Source of the DNA: Streptomyces sp. NBC_00539
GTDB taxonomy: Bacteria > Actinomycetota > Actinomycetes > Streptomycetales > Streptomycetaceae
Direction of reading: 5' to 3'
Assembly: GCF_036346105.1 (NCBI RefSeq)
Contig: NZ_CP107811.1
Location: 2,548,501-2,612,500, forward strand
Length of the DNA stretch: 64,000 nucleotides
The translations under genes and the position numbers were made by a program. The notes beneath the pieces were generated by a model. The model was not told where the DNA came from. It worked only from the letters and a program-made list of their open reading frames with translations, and ran no database searches. The stretch's first letter is position 1, and the number at the start of each line of letters is the position of its first letter. This document shows positions 26,043 through 34,152 of the stretch, one piece after another.

Positions 26043-29000
26043 CTAACCGTCCGCCTGGGGGGCGCCGTCCGTGCCCGATGTGCCTTGGAGGATCCGCTCA
26101 AGACGGGCCCTGTCGGGCAGGTCGCGGGGACGGATCACGCGCCCGCTGCGGACGTGGAGGAACGCGGCGGAGACCCGGTCGAGCGGGGTCCGGGTGGCCT
26201 CGGCCCAGGCCAGGCGGTAGACGGCGAGCTGGAGGGGGTCGGCCTCGGTGGTCCGGCCGGTCTTCCAGTCGACGATCTCGTACGAGCCGTCGGGGTTCTT
26301 GTAGACCGCGTCGATCCGGCCGCGGACGACGCGGCCGGCGAGGGTGAGCTGGACCGGGGCCTCCATCCGGTGCGGGGTGCGGTCGGCGAACTCGCTGCGC
26401 TCGAAGGCGGCCTTGAGGGAGGCGAGGTCGGCCTCGTCGGCGATGTCCTGGTCGGAGGCGGCGCCGGGGAGCTCGGTGGCGGGGTCGAGGACGTCGAGGA
26501 GGGGCAGCGGGAGCTCGTCGAAGCGGGACTCGACCCAGGCGTGGAAGCGGGTGCCCTGGCGCGCGGCGGGCTGGGGCGGCTTGGGCATGGGGCGGGCGAG
26601 CTCGCGGGCGAAGCCCTCCTCGTCGGCGGCGAGGCGCAGCAGCTGGCTGGCGGAGAGGGAGGCCGGCAGCTCGACGTCGCGCACCGCCGTACGGGCACGG
26701 CGGAGCTCGCCTTCGAGCGCGTCGAGATCCCGGTCCCAGGAGGCCACGGTCCGCGCCTCTTCGGCTCCCGGCGCTTGCGCGCCGCCCCCGCCGGGGCCCT
26801 GGGCCCGGGCGGGGGCCTCCGGCCACGGATCCTCGCCGGGCGCGCGGGGGCCGGCCCAGGGCCCGGGGCCGTCGGCGGGTACGGCGGAGCCGGGCCGTGG
26901 CGCTTCGCCGTGTGCGGCACGGGGCGAGGGCCCCGCCGGAGGGGCCTGCGGCCACAGGTCGTCCGCGGGCGCGGTGGCCCAGGCCTCGGCCTCCCAGAGG
27001 TCCTCGGCGGGGGCGGTCCGGGGGCCGGGCAGGGCGGTCCGGGGGCGCGGGAGCTCGGGGGCGGCGGCGCCCGGGTCGGGGTCCTGGCCCGGGCCCGGCT
27101 CCGGGTCCGGGTCCGGAACGGGGTCCCGGTCCGGGTCCAGGTCCGGGTCCAGGTCCAGGCCAGGCTCCAGGTCCAGGTCCGGGTCCGGCCACGGGGGGTC
27201 GTCGTAGGACGGCTCCTCGCAGTGCGGGGGCCAGAGGTGGGCGGTCGAGAGGTGGGACTCCACCAGGGCCGCCGCGCGGCGGCGACGCGCCAGCGAGGCC
27301 GGGTCCAACGGGAGCGGCCAGGCGTGGTCCGCGCTCGCGGCGGCCGTCAGGGCCGGGTTCTCCGCGTCGCGCTCCGGCTCGTCCGCCCAGGCCTCGATCT
27401 CCCCGTGGCCCGCCTCGCAGTGCGCGTACAGGGCCTCCAGGAAGGCCGACGGCCCCCGCGGCTTCTTCTGCGTCGGGCCCCACCAGTGCCCGGAGGCCAG
27501 CAGGAGCGAGCGCGGCCGCGTGAACGTCACGTACCCCAGGCGGAGTTCCTCCACCGCCTTGTGCTCTTTCAGCCCGGCCTTGAACGACTTGAGGCCCGCC
27601 GAGGTCCACGCCGGATCCGCCGGCAGGGTCGCGGCGTCGCCGCGCAGCGCGTACGGCAGGACCTTCGCGTACGAGGTCCAGGCCTCCGGCGGCTTCTCCT
27701 TCGGGAACGCCCCCGCGCACAGGCCCGGTACGACCACCACGTCCCACTCCAGCCCCTTGGACTTGTGGGCCGTCAGCACCTTGACCGTGTTCTCCCCGCC
27801 CGGCAGGGCGTGGTCCAGGCCCTTCTCGTACTGCGCGGCCGTGCGCAGGAAGGCGAGGAACGCCAGCAGCGACGCCTCTCCGTCCAGCGAGGCGAACCCG
27901 GCCGCGACGTCCAGGAACCCGGACAGCGTCTCGCGCCGCCGGGCGGCCAGCGCGTGCGGGGAGGCGGACAGCTCCACCTCCAGCCCGGTCACCGCCAGCA
28001 CCCGGTGCAGTACGTCCATCAGCGGGTCGGCGAGCGAACGCCGCAGGTCGCGCAGCTCCTGCGCGAGGTACGCGAAGCGGACCCGGGCCTCCGCGGAGAA
28101 CGGCAGGTCCTCGCCCGGGACGGCCCCGGCGGAGTCCAGGAACGTCTCCAGCGCGTCCGCGAGCGAGATGACCTCCACCGGGTCCACGCCCTCGACGGCC
28201 GCCGCGAGGCGCTCGTCGGGATCCACCGCACCGGGCGCGCGGCCGACCAGCTGCCGCGCCCGCCGCCCCAGCAGCGCCAGGTCGCGGGCGCCGATCCGCC
28301 AGCGCGGGCCGGTCAGCAGGCGCACCAGCGGGGCGTTGGCCCCCGGGTCCTGGAGCACCTCGCACACCGCGACCAGGTCCGCGACCTCGGGCAGGTGCAG
28401 CAGGCCGGACAGCCCGACCACCTCGACCGGCACCTCGCGGGCCACCAGTACCGCCTGGATCCGCGCGAAGTCCCCGGCCGAGCGGCACAGCACCGCGATC
28501 TCGCCCGGCGCCGTCCCGGTACGGACCAGGTGCGCGACGGAGTCGCCGAGCCACTCCAGTTCCTCCGCGTGCGTGGGCAGCAGGGCGCAGCGGACCGAGC
28601 CGGCCCGCTCCTCCCCCGGCGCGGGCCGCAGCGCCTCGACGCCCTCGTGCATGGCGCGCAGGGGCGCGGCGAGGCCGTTGGCCAGGTCGAGCAGCCGTCC
28701 GCCGCTGCGCCGGTTCTCGCTGAGGGAGTACCGGGTGGCGGGGCTGCCGTCCGCGTTCGGGAAGTGCTCGGGGAAGTCGTCGAGGTTGGCGACGGAGGCG
28801 CCGCGCCAGCCGTAGATCGCCTGGCAGGGGTCGCCGACGGCGGTCACGGCGTGCCCCGTGCCGGCGCCGAACAGTGCGGACAGCAGCAGCCGCTGCGCGA
28901 CGGAGGTGTCCTGGTACTCGTCGAGCAGGACGACCCGGAACTCCTCGCGCAGCAGCGCCCCCACCTCGGGCCGGGTGGTGGCGAGCCGCGCGGAGAGGGC

Positions 29001-29780
29001 CATCTGGTCGCTGAAGTCGTACAGGTCCCGGGAGCGTTTGGCTTCGCGGTAGCGCTCGGTCAGCTCCAGCAGTTCGAGCCGGCCGCGCACCGCCTCGGGG
29101 ACCTTGCGCAGGTCGTCGTTGGTGAGTCTGGTGCCGGCGAGTTCGTCCAGGAGCCGGGTGTCGTACGTACGCAGTTCCTCGGGGCCGACCAGGTGCTCGG
29201 ACAGCTCGGCGTCGAGCGCGAGCAGGTCGCTGACCAGGTCGGGCAGGGATTTCGTCAGCGACGGGTACGGGCCGGGGGCCTCGCGCAGCACGCGGGCGGC
29301 GAGCTGGAAGCGGGTGGCGTCCGCGAGCAGCCGGGAGCTGGGTTCCAGGCCGATGCGCAGGCCGTGGTCCTTGAGGAGCTGTCCGGCGAAGGAGTGGTAG
29401 GTGGAGATGCGGGGCTCGCCGGCGGCCGCGCCGCCCTCGGCCGGGGCGGAGCCCGAGGACGGGTCCGGGGAAGGGTCCGGGTCGCTGATGCCGGCGCCGG
29501 CGAGGGCCTTGCGCACGCGCTCCGCGAGCTCGCCGGCGGCCTTGTTGGTGAAGGTCAGGCCGAGGACCTGTTCGGGGGCGACCGCGCCGGTGCCGACCAG
29601 CCACACCACGCGCGCGGCCATGACGGTGGTCTTGCCGGAGCCGGCTCCGGCGACGATGACCTGGGGGGCGGCCGGGGCGGTCGCACAGGCCAGCTGTTCC
29701 GGCGTGAAGGGGATCCCGAGGAGCTCCTTGAGCTGCTCGGGATCGGTGAGGGCCGGTGGGCCGGACGGACGCGCGGACAC
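26043..29780 (-). CDS. adnB: Helicase-nuclease AdnB
   Basis: A 1245-residue subunit of the AdnAB helicase-nuclease, which resects double-strand breaks in actinobacteria in place of RecBCD. Walker A GAGSGKT (45-51), VLLDEYQDTSVAQ, GDPCQAIYGWRGA and the UvrD C-terminal helicase motifs come first. A PD-(D/E)XK nuclease follows with RGRIDAVYKNPDGSYEIVDWKTG. Between helicase and nuclease lies a long disordered stretch dominated by Asp-Pro and Asp-Leu repeats. No iron-sulfur cysteines. It starts 47 bases after the AdnA stop. The adnAB locus is reported essential in Streptomyces. Confidence 0.93.
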   Translation of the reverse strand: MSARPSGPPALTDPEQLKELLGIPFTPEQLACATAPAAPQVIVAGAGSGKTTVMAARVVWLVGTGAVAPEQVLGLTFTNKAAGELAERVRKALAGAGISDPDPSPDPSSGSAPAEGGAAAGEPRISTYHSFAGQLLKDHGLRIGLEPSSRLLADATRFQLAARVLREAPGPYPSLTKSLPDLVSDLLALDAELSEHLVGPEELRTYDTRLLDELAGTRLTNDDLRKVPEAVRGRLELLELTERYREAKRSRDLYDFSDQMALSARLATTRPEVGALLREEFRVVLLDEYQDTSVAQRLLLSALFGAGTGHAVTAVGDPCQAIYGWRGASVANLDDFPEHFPNADGSPATRYSLSENRRSGGRLLDLANGLAAPLRAMHEGVEALRPAPGEERAGSVRCALLPTHAEELEWLGDSVAHLVRTGTAPGEIAVLCRSAGDFARIQAVLVAREVPVEVVGLSGLLHLPEVADLVAVCEVLQDPGANAPLVRLLTGPRWRIGARDLALLGRRARQLVGRAPGAVDPDERLAAAVEGVDPVEVISLADALETFLDSAGAVPGEDLPFSAEARVRFAYLAQELRDLRRSLADPLMDVLHRVLAVTGLEVELSASPHALAARRRETLSGFLDVAAGFASLDGEASLLAFLAFLRTAAQYEKGLDHALPGGENTVKVLTAHKSKGLEWDVVVVPGLCAGAFPKEKPPEAWTSYAKVLPYALRGDAATLPADPAWTSAGLKSFKAGLKEHKAVEELRLGYVTFTRPRSLLLASGHWWGPTQKKPRGPSAFLEALYAHCEAGHGEIEAWADEPERDAENPALTAAASADHAWPLPLDPASLARRRRAAALVESHLSTAHLWPPHCEEPSYDDPPWPDPDLDLEPGLDLDPDLDPDRDPVPDPDPEPGPGQDPDPGAAAPELPRPRTALPGPRTAPAEDLWEAEAWATAPADDLWPQAPPAGPSPRAAHGEAPRPGSAVPADGPGPWAGPRAPGEDPWPEAPARAQGPGGGGAQAPGAEEARTVASWDRDLDALEGELRRARTAVRDVELPASLSASQLLRLAADEEGFARELARPMPKPPQPAARQGTRFHAWVESRFDELPLPLLDVLDPATELPGAASDQDIADEADLASLKAAFERSEFADRTPHRMEAPVQLTLAGRVVRGRIDAVYKNPDGSYEIVDWKTGRTTEADPLQLAVYRLAWAEATRTPLDRVSAAFLHVRSGRVIRPRDLPDRARLERILQGTSGTDGAPQADG
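27066..27192. repeat. Hexanucleotide repeat tract inside adnB
   Basis: Runs of GGTCCG/GGTCCA hexamers in frame encode the Asp-Pro/Asp-Leu linker (for example DLDPDLDPDRDPVPDPDPE on the minus strand). Length variation would be tolerated because the unit is a multiple of three. Confidence 0.85.
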
Positions 29781-29827
29781 CCCGAAAGGCTAGCCGCCCG
29801 CACTGACAGCCCCCGCCGCCCGGACCG

Positions 29828-32800
29828 TCATTCCACGGTGTGACGGCCCTCCGGGCGGGCGCTGCACGCGCTGCGGAAGGAGCAGTGGTCGCAGTGCTGG
29901 CCGGTAGTGGGCGTGAAGCGCTCGTCCAGCACCCGGCCGGCGGCGGTGGCGAGCAGGTCGGTGGCCCACTCGCCGTCCGGCGGCGGCTGCGCCTGGACCT
30001 TCGGCACCTCGTCGCCGCCGTCGCGCTTGGCGGCGCCCTGGCGCAGCTGCACGAGCTCGGCGCCGCCGGGTTCGGGGCGTCGGCCGTCGAAGACCTCGTC
30101 GACGGCACCCCCTCGGACCGCGAGCTGGTAGACGGCGAGCTGGGGGTGCCGCGCGACCTCGTCCTTGGTGGGCGCGGCCTTGCCGGTCTTGAAGTCGACG
30201 ACGTACGCACGCCCCTGGGGGTCGGATTCGACCCGGTCCATGGAACCCCGGATGCGAACGGCGAAGTCGCCCGCTTCGAGCGTGACGTCGAAGTCGTGCT
30301 CGGTGGCCACGGCCGCCCTGCCGCCCCGGTCGGTGGCGTGCCAGCGCAGGAAGCGTTCGAGGGCGGCGCGGGCGTTGTCCTTCTCCTGGCGGGACTTCCA
30401 GGGGGCGTCGAAGGCGAGGGCGTCCCAGACGGAGTCGAGGCGTTCCATCAGGACGGCGAGGTCGGCGGGGGTCCGGCCGGAGGCGACTTCGTCGGCGAGG
30501 ACGTGGACGACGTTGCCGAAGCCCTGGGCGGCGGTGGAGGGGGCGTCGGCCTTGACCTCGCGGCCGAGGAACCACTGGAGGGAGCAGGTGTTGGCGAGCT
30601 GGTCCAGGGCGCTGCCGGACAGGGCGACGGGCCGGTCGCGGTCGCGCAGCGGGACGCTGCTGCGGGTGGGTTCGTACAGGCCCCACCAGCGCTGCGGGTG
30701 CGCGGCGGGGACCAGGGGGCGGCCCTCGTCGTCGGTGAGGGCGGCGAGGCGGGCGAGGCGCCGGGCGGCGGCGTCGCGCATCGCCTCGGAGGCCTCGGGG
30801 TCGACGGTGGTGGCGCGGAGTTCCGCGACGAGCGCGGGGACGGAGAGGGGGCGGCGGGGGCGGCCGGTGACGTCCTTGACCGGTACGCCGAGTTCGGTGA
30901 GGAAACGGGAGGGCTGGTCGCCGTCCTCGGCGGGGGCCTTGACGGCGGTGACGACGAGGCGGTGGCGGGCGCGGGTGGTGGCGACGTAGAAGAGCCGGCG
31001 CTCCTCGGCGAGGAGCGCGCCGGGGGTGAGCGGGTCGGCGAGGCCGTCGCGGCCGATGCGGTCGGCCTCCAGGAGGGAGCCGCGGCGGCGGAGGTCGGGC
31101 CAGAGCCCTTCCTGGACGCCGGCGACGACCACGAGGCCCCATTCGAGGCCCTTGGAGCGGTGGGCGGTCATCAGCCGGACGGCGTCGCGGCGGTGGGCCT
31201 TGCGGGTGAGGGTGTCGGCGGCGATGTCCTCGGCTTCGAGCTGTTCGAGGAAGTTGAGGGCGCCGCGGCCGCCGGTGCGTTCCTCCGCGCGGGCGGCGGT
31301 GTCGAAGAGGGCGCAGACGGCGTCGAGGTCGCGGTCGGCGTTGCGGCCTGCGGCGCCGCCGCGGCGGGCGCTGCGTTCGAGGCGCTGGGGCCAGGGGGTG
31401 CCGTCCCAGAGGAGCCAGAGGGCCTCTTCGGCGGTGCCGCCGCCTTCGAGGAGTTCGCGGGCCTTGCGCAGGAGCAGGCCGAGGCGTTGCGCTCCGCGGG
31501 CGTAGGCGGGGTCGTGGGCGACGAGCCGCTCGGGCTCGGCGAGGGCGCGCGCGAGCAGCACGTCGGAGGGCGCGGGCACGGCGACCCCGGCGGCCCGCTC
31601 CTCGTCCCGCAGCGCCCGCCCGAGCCGGCGCAGGTCGGCCGCGTCCATCCCCCCGAGCGGCGACCCCAGCAACGCCACGGCCGCCTCGACACCGACCCAC
31701 CCCGCGCCGGCCGCCTCCGGATCGGCGGCGTCGCCGGACGGGGCGGGGCCCTCGCCCGGCCCGGCGGTGGGACCGGCCGGCTCGGCCAAGGCGCTGCGGC
31801 CGGCCGCGTCGGCGTCGTCGGCACCGCAGGCCACGGTCGAGCCCGCCCCCGGGCCGGCCGGAGCCGCGACCGGCTGCGCCGGGACGGCGGCAAGGGGGTG
31901 GCCGCCGGAGTCCGCCGGGGCCGGGACGCCGGCCGCCGGCCCACCGGAATCGGCGGCCGGGGTACCGACGGAGCCGGCGGCCGGGGTGCTGACGGGCTCC
32001 TCGCCCTGGCCGGGCAGCGCCGCGGGGGCGGCCGAGGCGGCGGCCGTCGCGGTGAGGCGGAGGGCGGTCAGGAGGGGGGCGACGGCCGGCTCGTGGCGGA
32101 GGGGGGTGTCCGAGCCGTCCGTCTCCGCCGGGACCCCCGCCGAGATCAGCGCGCGGCGCATCGCCGGGAGCGTGCGGCCGCCCGCGCGGACCAGGACGGC
32201 CATGTCCCGCCACGGCACGCCGTCCTCCAGGTGGGCCCGCCGCAGGATGTCGGCGATGTTGTCGAGCTCGGCGCCGGCCGTCGGGTACGTGTACACCTCC
32301 ACCCGGCCCCCCTCCCGTACGGGCTGCAGCGCCCGGTGCGCCCGGACGGCGGCCGACGGCAGGCGCGGCACCGGCATGCGGGTGGTGAGCAGGCGGGTGG
32401 CGGCCAGCAGGGCGGAGCCCGAGCGGCGGCCGACCGTCAGGGCCCGTACCTCCGCCCCCGGGAAGGAGCCCTCGAAGTCGAGGATGTTGTTGATGTCGGC
32501 GCCCCGGAACGCGTAGATCGACTGGTCCGGGTCGCCGAAGGCGACCAGCGTGCCGCCCGGCCCGTTCAGCGCGCGCAGCAGCCGCAGCTGCGAGGCGTCC
32601 GTGTCCTGGTACTCGTCGACGTAGATCACGTCGTACGCGCAGGCCAGTGCCGGCGTGCGCTCCGCGAGGAGCACGGCGCGGTGCAGGAGCTCCGCGTAGT
32701 CCAGGGCGCCTTGGAGGTCCAGGACGTCGAGGTACTCGGAGAGGAACGCGGCGGCCGCCTTCCAGTCGGGGCGGCCGATGCGGTCGGCGAAGTCCGACAG

Positions 32801-33379
32801 GGCGTCCGGTCCCAGGCCCAGCTCCCGCGCGCGGGCCAGGACGGCCCGGACCTCGTCCGCGAACCCCCGGGTGGTCAGCGCGGCCCGCAGGTCGTCCGGC
32901 CAGCGGATGGAGCGGATCCGGCGCTGGCCCTCCAGCAGGGTGCGGACCATCACGTCCTGCTCCGGCCCGGACAGCAGCCGCAGGGGGTCGGCGAACAGGT
33001 CGGTGTCCTGGTGGGCGCGGACCAGGCCGTAGCAGAAGGAGTGGAAGGTGGTGGCCTGCGGGGCGCGGGCGCCGCCGAGCCGCAGGGCGGCCCGGTCGCG
33101 CAGCTCGACGGCCGCCTTGCGGCTGAAGGTCAGGATCAGGATGCGGGCCGGGTCGGTCCCCGCCTCGACCCGGGCGGCCGCCGCCTCGATCAGCGTGGTG
33201 GTCTTGCCGGTGCCCGGCCCGGCCAGCACCAGCAGAGGTCCCCGGGTGTGCTCAACCACCGCGCGTTGCGCTGCGTCCAGGACAGGGGGAGCCACCCGTT
33301 CCGGCCCGGTGCGCACCAGGCGGTACGCGTCGGAGGCACGCGTGCGCCGCTCAGAGCGGTCGGAGGGGGAGGTGATCAC
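29828..33379 (-). CDS. adnA: Helicase-nuclease AdnA (iron-sulfur nuclease)
   Basis: An 1183-residue partner of AdnB, encoded upstream of it. Walker A GPGTGKT (54-60), IYVDEYQDTDASQ and GDPDQSIYAFRGA mark a UvrD-type motor. The C-terminal nuclease has GSMDRVESDP...VVDFKTG. A cysteine in LANTCSLQWF plus CDHCSFRSAC near the end form the four-cysteine site of an AddB/AdnA-type iron-sulfur nuclease. A 120-residue Ala/Pro/Gly-rich insertion (about 31.7-32.1 kb) splits the helicase region. GTG 33379 is the likely start; in-frame codons further up encode a proline-rich tail of doubtful use. Confidence 0.92.
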   Translation of the reverse strand: MITSPSDRSERRTRASDAYRLVRTGPERVAPPVLDAAQRAVVEHTRGPLLVLAGPGTGKTTTLIEAAAARVEAGTDPARILILTFSRKAAVELRDRAALRLGGARAPQATTFHSFCYGLVRAHQDTDLFADPLRLLSGPEQDVMVRTLLEGQRRIRSIRWPDDLRAALTTRGFADEVRAVLARARELGLGPDALSDFADRIGRPDWKAAAAFLSEYLDVLDLQGALDYAELLHRAVLLAERTPALACAYDVIYVDEYQDTDASQLRLLRALNGPGGTLVAFGDPDQSIYAFRGADINNILDFEGSFPGAEVRALTVGRRSGSALLAATRLLTTRMPVPRLPSAAVRAHRALQPVREGGRVEVYTYPTAGAELDNIADILRRAHLEDGVPWRDMAVLVRAGGRTLPAMRRALISAGVPAETDGSDTPLRHEPAVAPLLTALRLTATAAASAAPAALPGQGEEPVSTPAAGSVGTPAADSGGPAAGVPAPADSGGHPLAAVPAQPVAAPAGPGAGSTVACGADDADAAGRSALAEPAGPTAGPGEGPAPSGDAADPEAAGAGWVGVEAAVALLGSPLGGMDAADLRRLGRALRDEERAAGVAVPAPSDVLLARALAEPERLVAHDPAYARGAQRLGLLLRKARELLEGGGTAEEALWLLWDGTPWPQRLERSARRGGAAGRNADRDLDAVCALFDTAARAEERTGGRGALNFLEQLEAEDIAADTLTRKAHRRDAVRLMTAHRSKGLEWGLVVVAGVQEGLWPDLRRRGSLLEADRIGRDGLADPLTPGALLAEERRLFYVATTRARHRLVVTAVKAPAEDGDQPSRFLTELGVPVKDVTGRPRRPLSVPALVAELRATTVDPEASEAMRDAAARRLARLAALTDDEGRPLVPAAHPQRWWGLYEPTRSSVPLRDRDRPVALSGSALDQLANTCSLQWFLGREVKADAPSTAAQGFGNVVHVLADEVASGRTPADLAVLMERLDSVWDALAFDAPWKSRQEKDNARAALERFLRWHATDRGGRAAVATEHDFDVTLEAGDFAVRIRGSMDRVESDPQGRAYVVDFKTGKAAPTKDEVARHPQLAVYQLAVRGGAVDEVFDGRRPEPGGAELVQLRQGAAKRDGGDEVPKVQAQPPPDGEWATDLLATAAGRVLDERFTPTTGQHCDHCSFRSACSARPEGRHTVE

Positions 33380-33637
33380 GTGGGGTGCCGGTCCTGGTGG
33401 GTCTGCGGGCGGTACGGGTGGTTCGGCTGGCGCGGATGCGCCGGGCGGTGCGTCCGGGGCGTCGCTCGCGGCGGCGCCGGGCGGGACGGCCGAAGAGGCA
33501 ACGCTACGCCACCGGCACCGCCCGCCGCAGTCGTCCCGCGGGCACCGGCGCGGTACGCAGGGCGCGCCGCCGACCCCTCGTGCCGTCCTCCGTACGAGCC
33601 TTCGACCTCCCGCCCGGGCCACGAATGGCCGAAGCTG

Positions 33638-33985
33638 TCAGATGTGAGCCTCGTCGCCTCCGTCACGTCCGTCCCGGCCGTCCCAGCGCGCCCGCCGCAT
33701 CACCAGCCGCGGCTCGCCGCCGGCGCCCTCGCGCAGCGGTGTGCCCTCGGCCCGGTAGTGCTCCAGGGCCCGGTGCTCGCTGCCCGGCAGCGGCCGGCCG
33801 TCCGCGCGCACCACGCGCCACCAGGGCACGGCGCCGCCGTACAGGGCCATGACGCGGCCGACTTGGCGTGGTCCGCCCACGCCGAGCCACTCCGCGACGT
33901 CCCCGTACGTCATCACCCGGCCGGGCGGAATCCGCTCGGCCACCTCCAGCACCCGCTCCGCGTACTCGGGCAGTTCTGCGCTCAT
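33638..33985 (-). CDS. Alkyltransferase-like protein (ATL)
   Basis: A 115-residue protein of the MGMT DNA-binding-domain family. GRVMTYGDVAEWLG and GGPRQVGRVM are the helix-turn-helix core. The alkyl-acceptor motif PCHR reads PWWR, so the reactive cysteine is tryptophan. Proteins of this ATL type bind alkylguanine and hand it to nucleotide excision repair without repairing it. ATG 33985 has only a weak ribosome binding site; ATG 33994 is possible. It lies 258 bases upstream of adnA on the same strand, matching Rv3204 near adnAB. Confidence 0.9.
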   Translation of the reverse strand: MSAELPEYAERVLEVAERIPPGRVMTYGDVAEWLGVGGPRQVGRVMALYGGAVPWWRVVRADGRPLPGSEHRALEHYRAEGTPLREGAGGEPRLVMRRARWDGRDGRDGGDEAHI

Positions 33986-34152
33986 CCGGACCATGGTGCC
34001 GCACTCCACCGACAGGGCCGTGGAAGGTTTCCTTCCGCACCGGCGCGCACCCTGCTGCCCCGCACGCACGCCGGTCCGTGCCACCATCTTCCGGGCGGTG
34101 ACTGGTGATACGTGATCAAGAAGAGACGGAAGTGACGGCGAAGGAGCAGGGT

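Noticed and set aside
25773-34108. Two very long plus-strand frames opposite AdnB and AdnA
   Set aside because: Composition Arg/Gly/Val-biased and no motifs; shadows of the adnAB genes.
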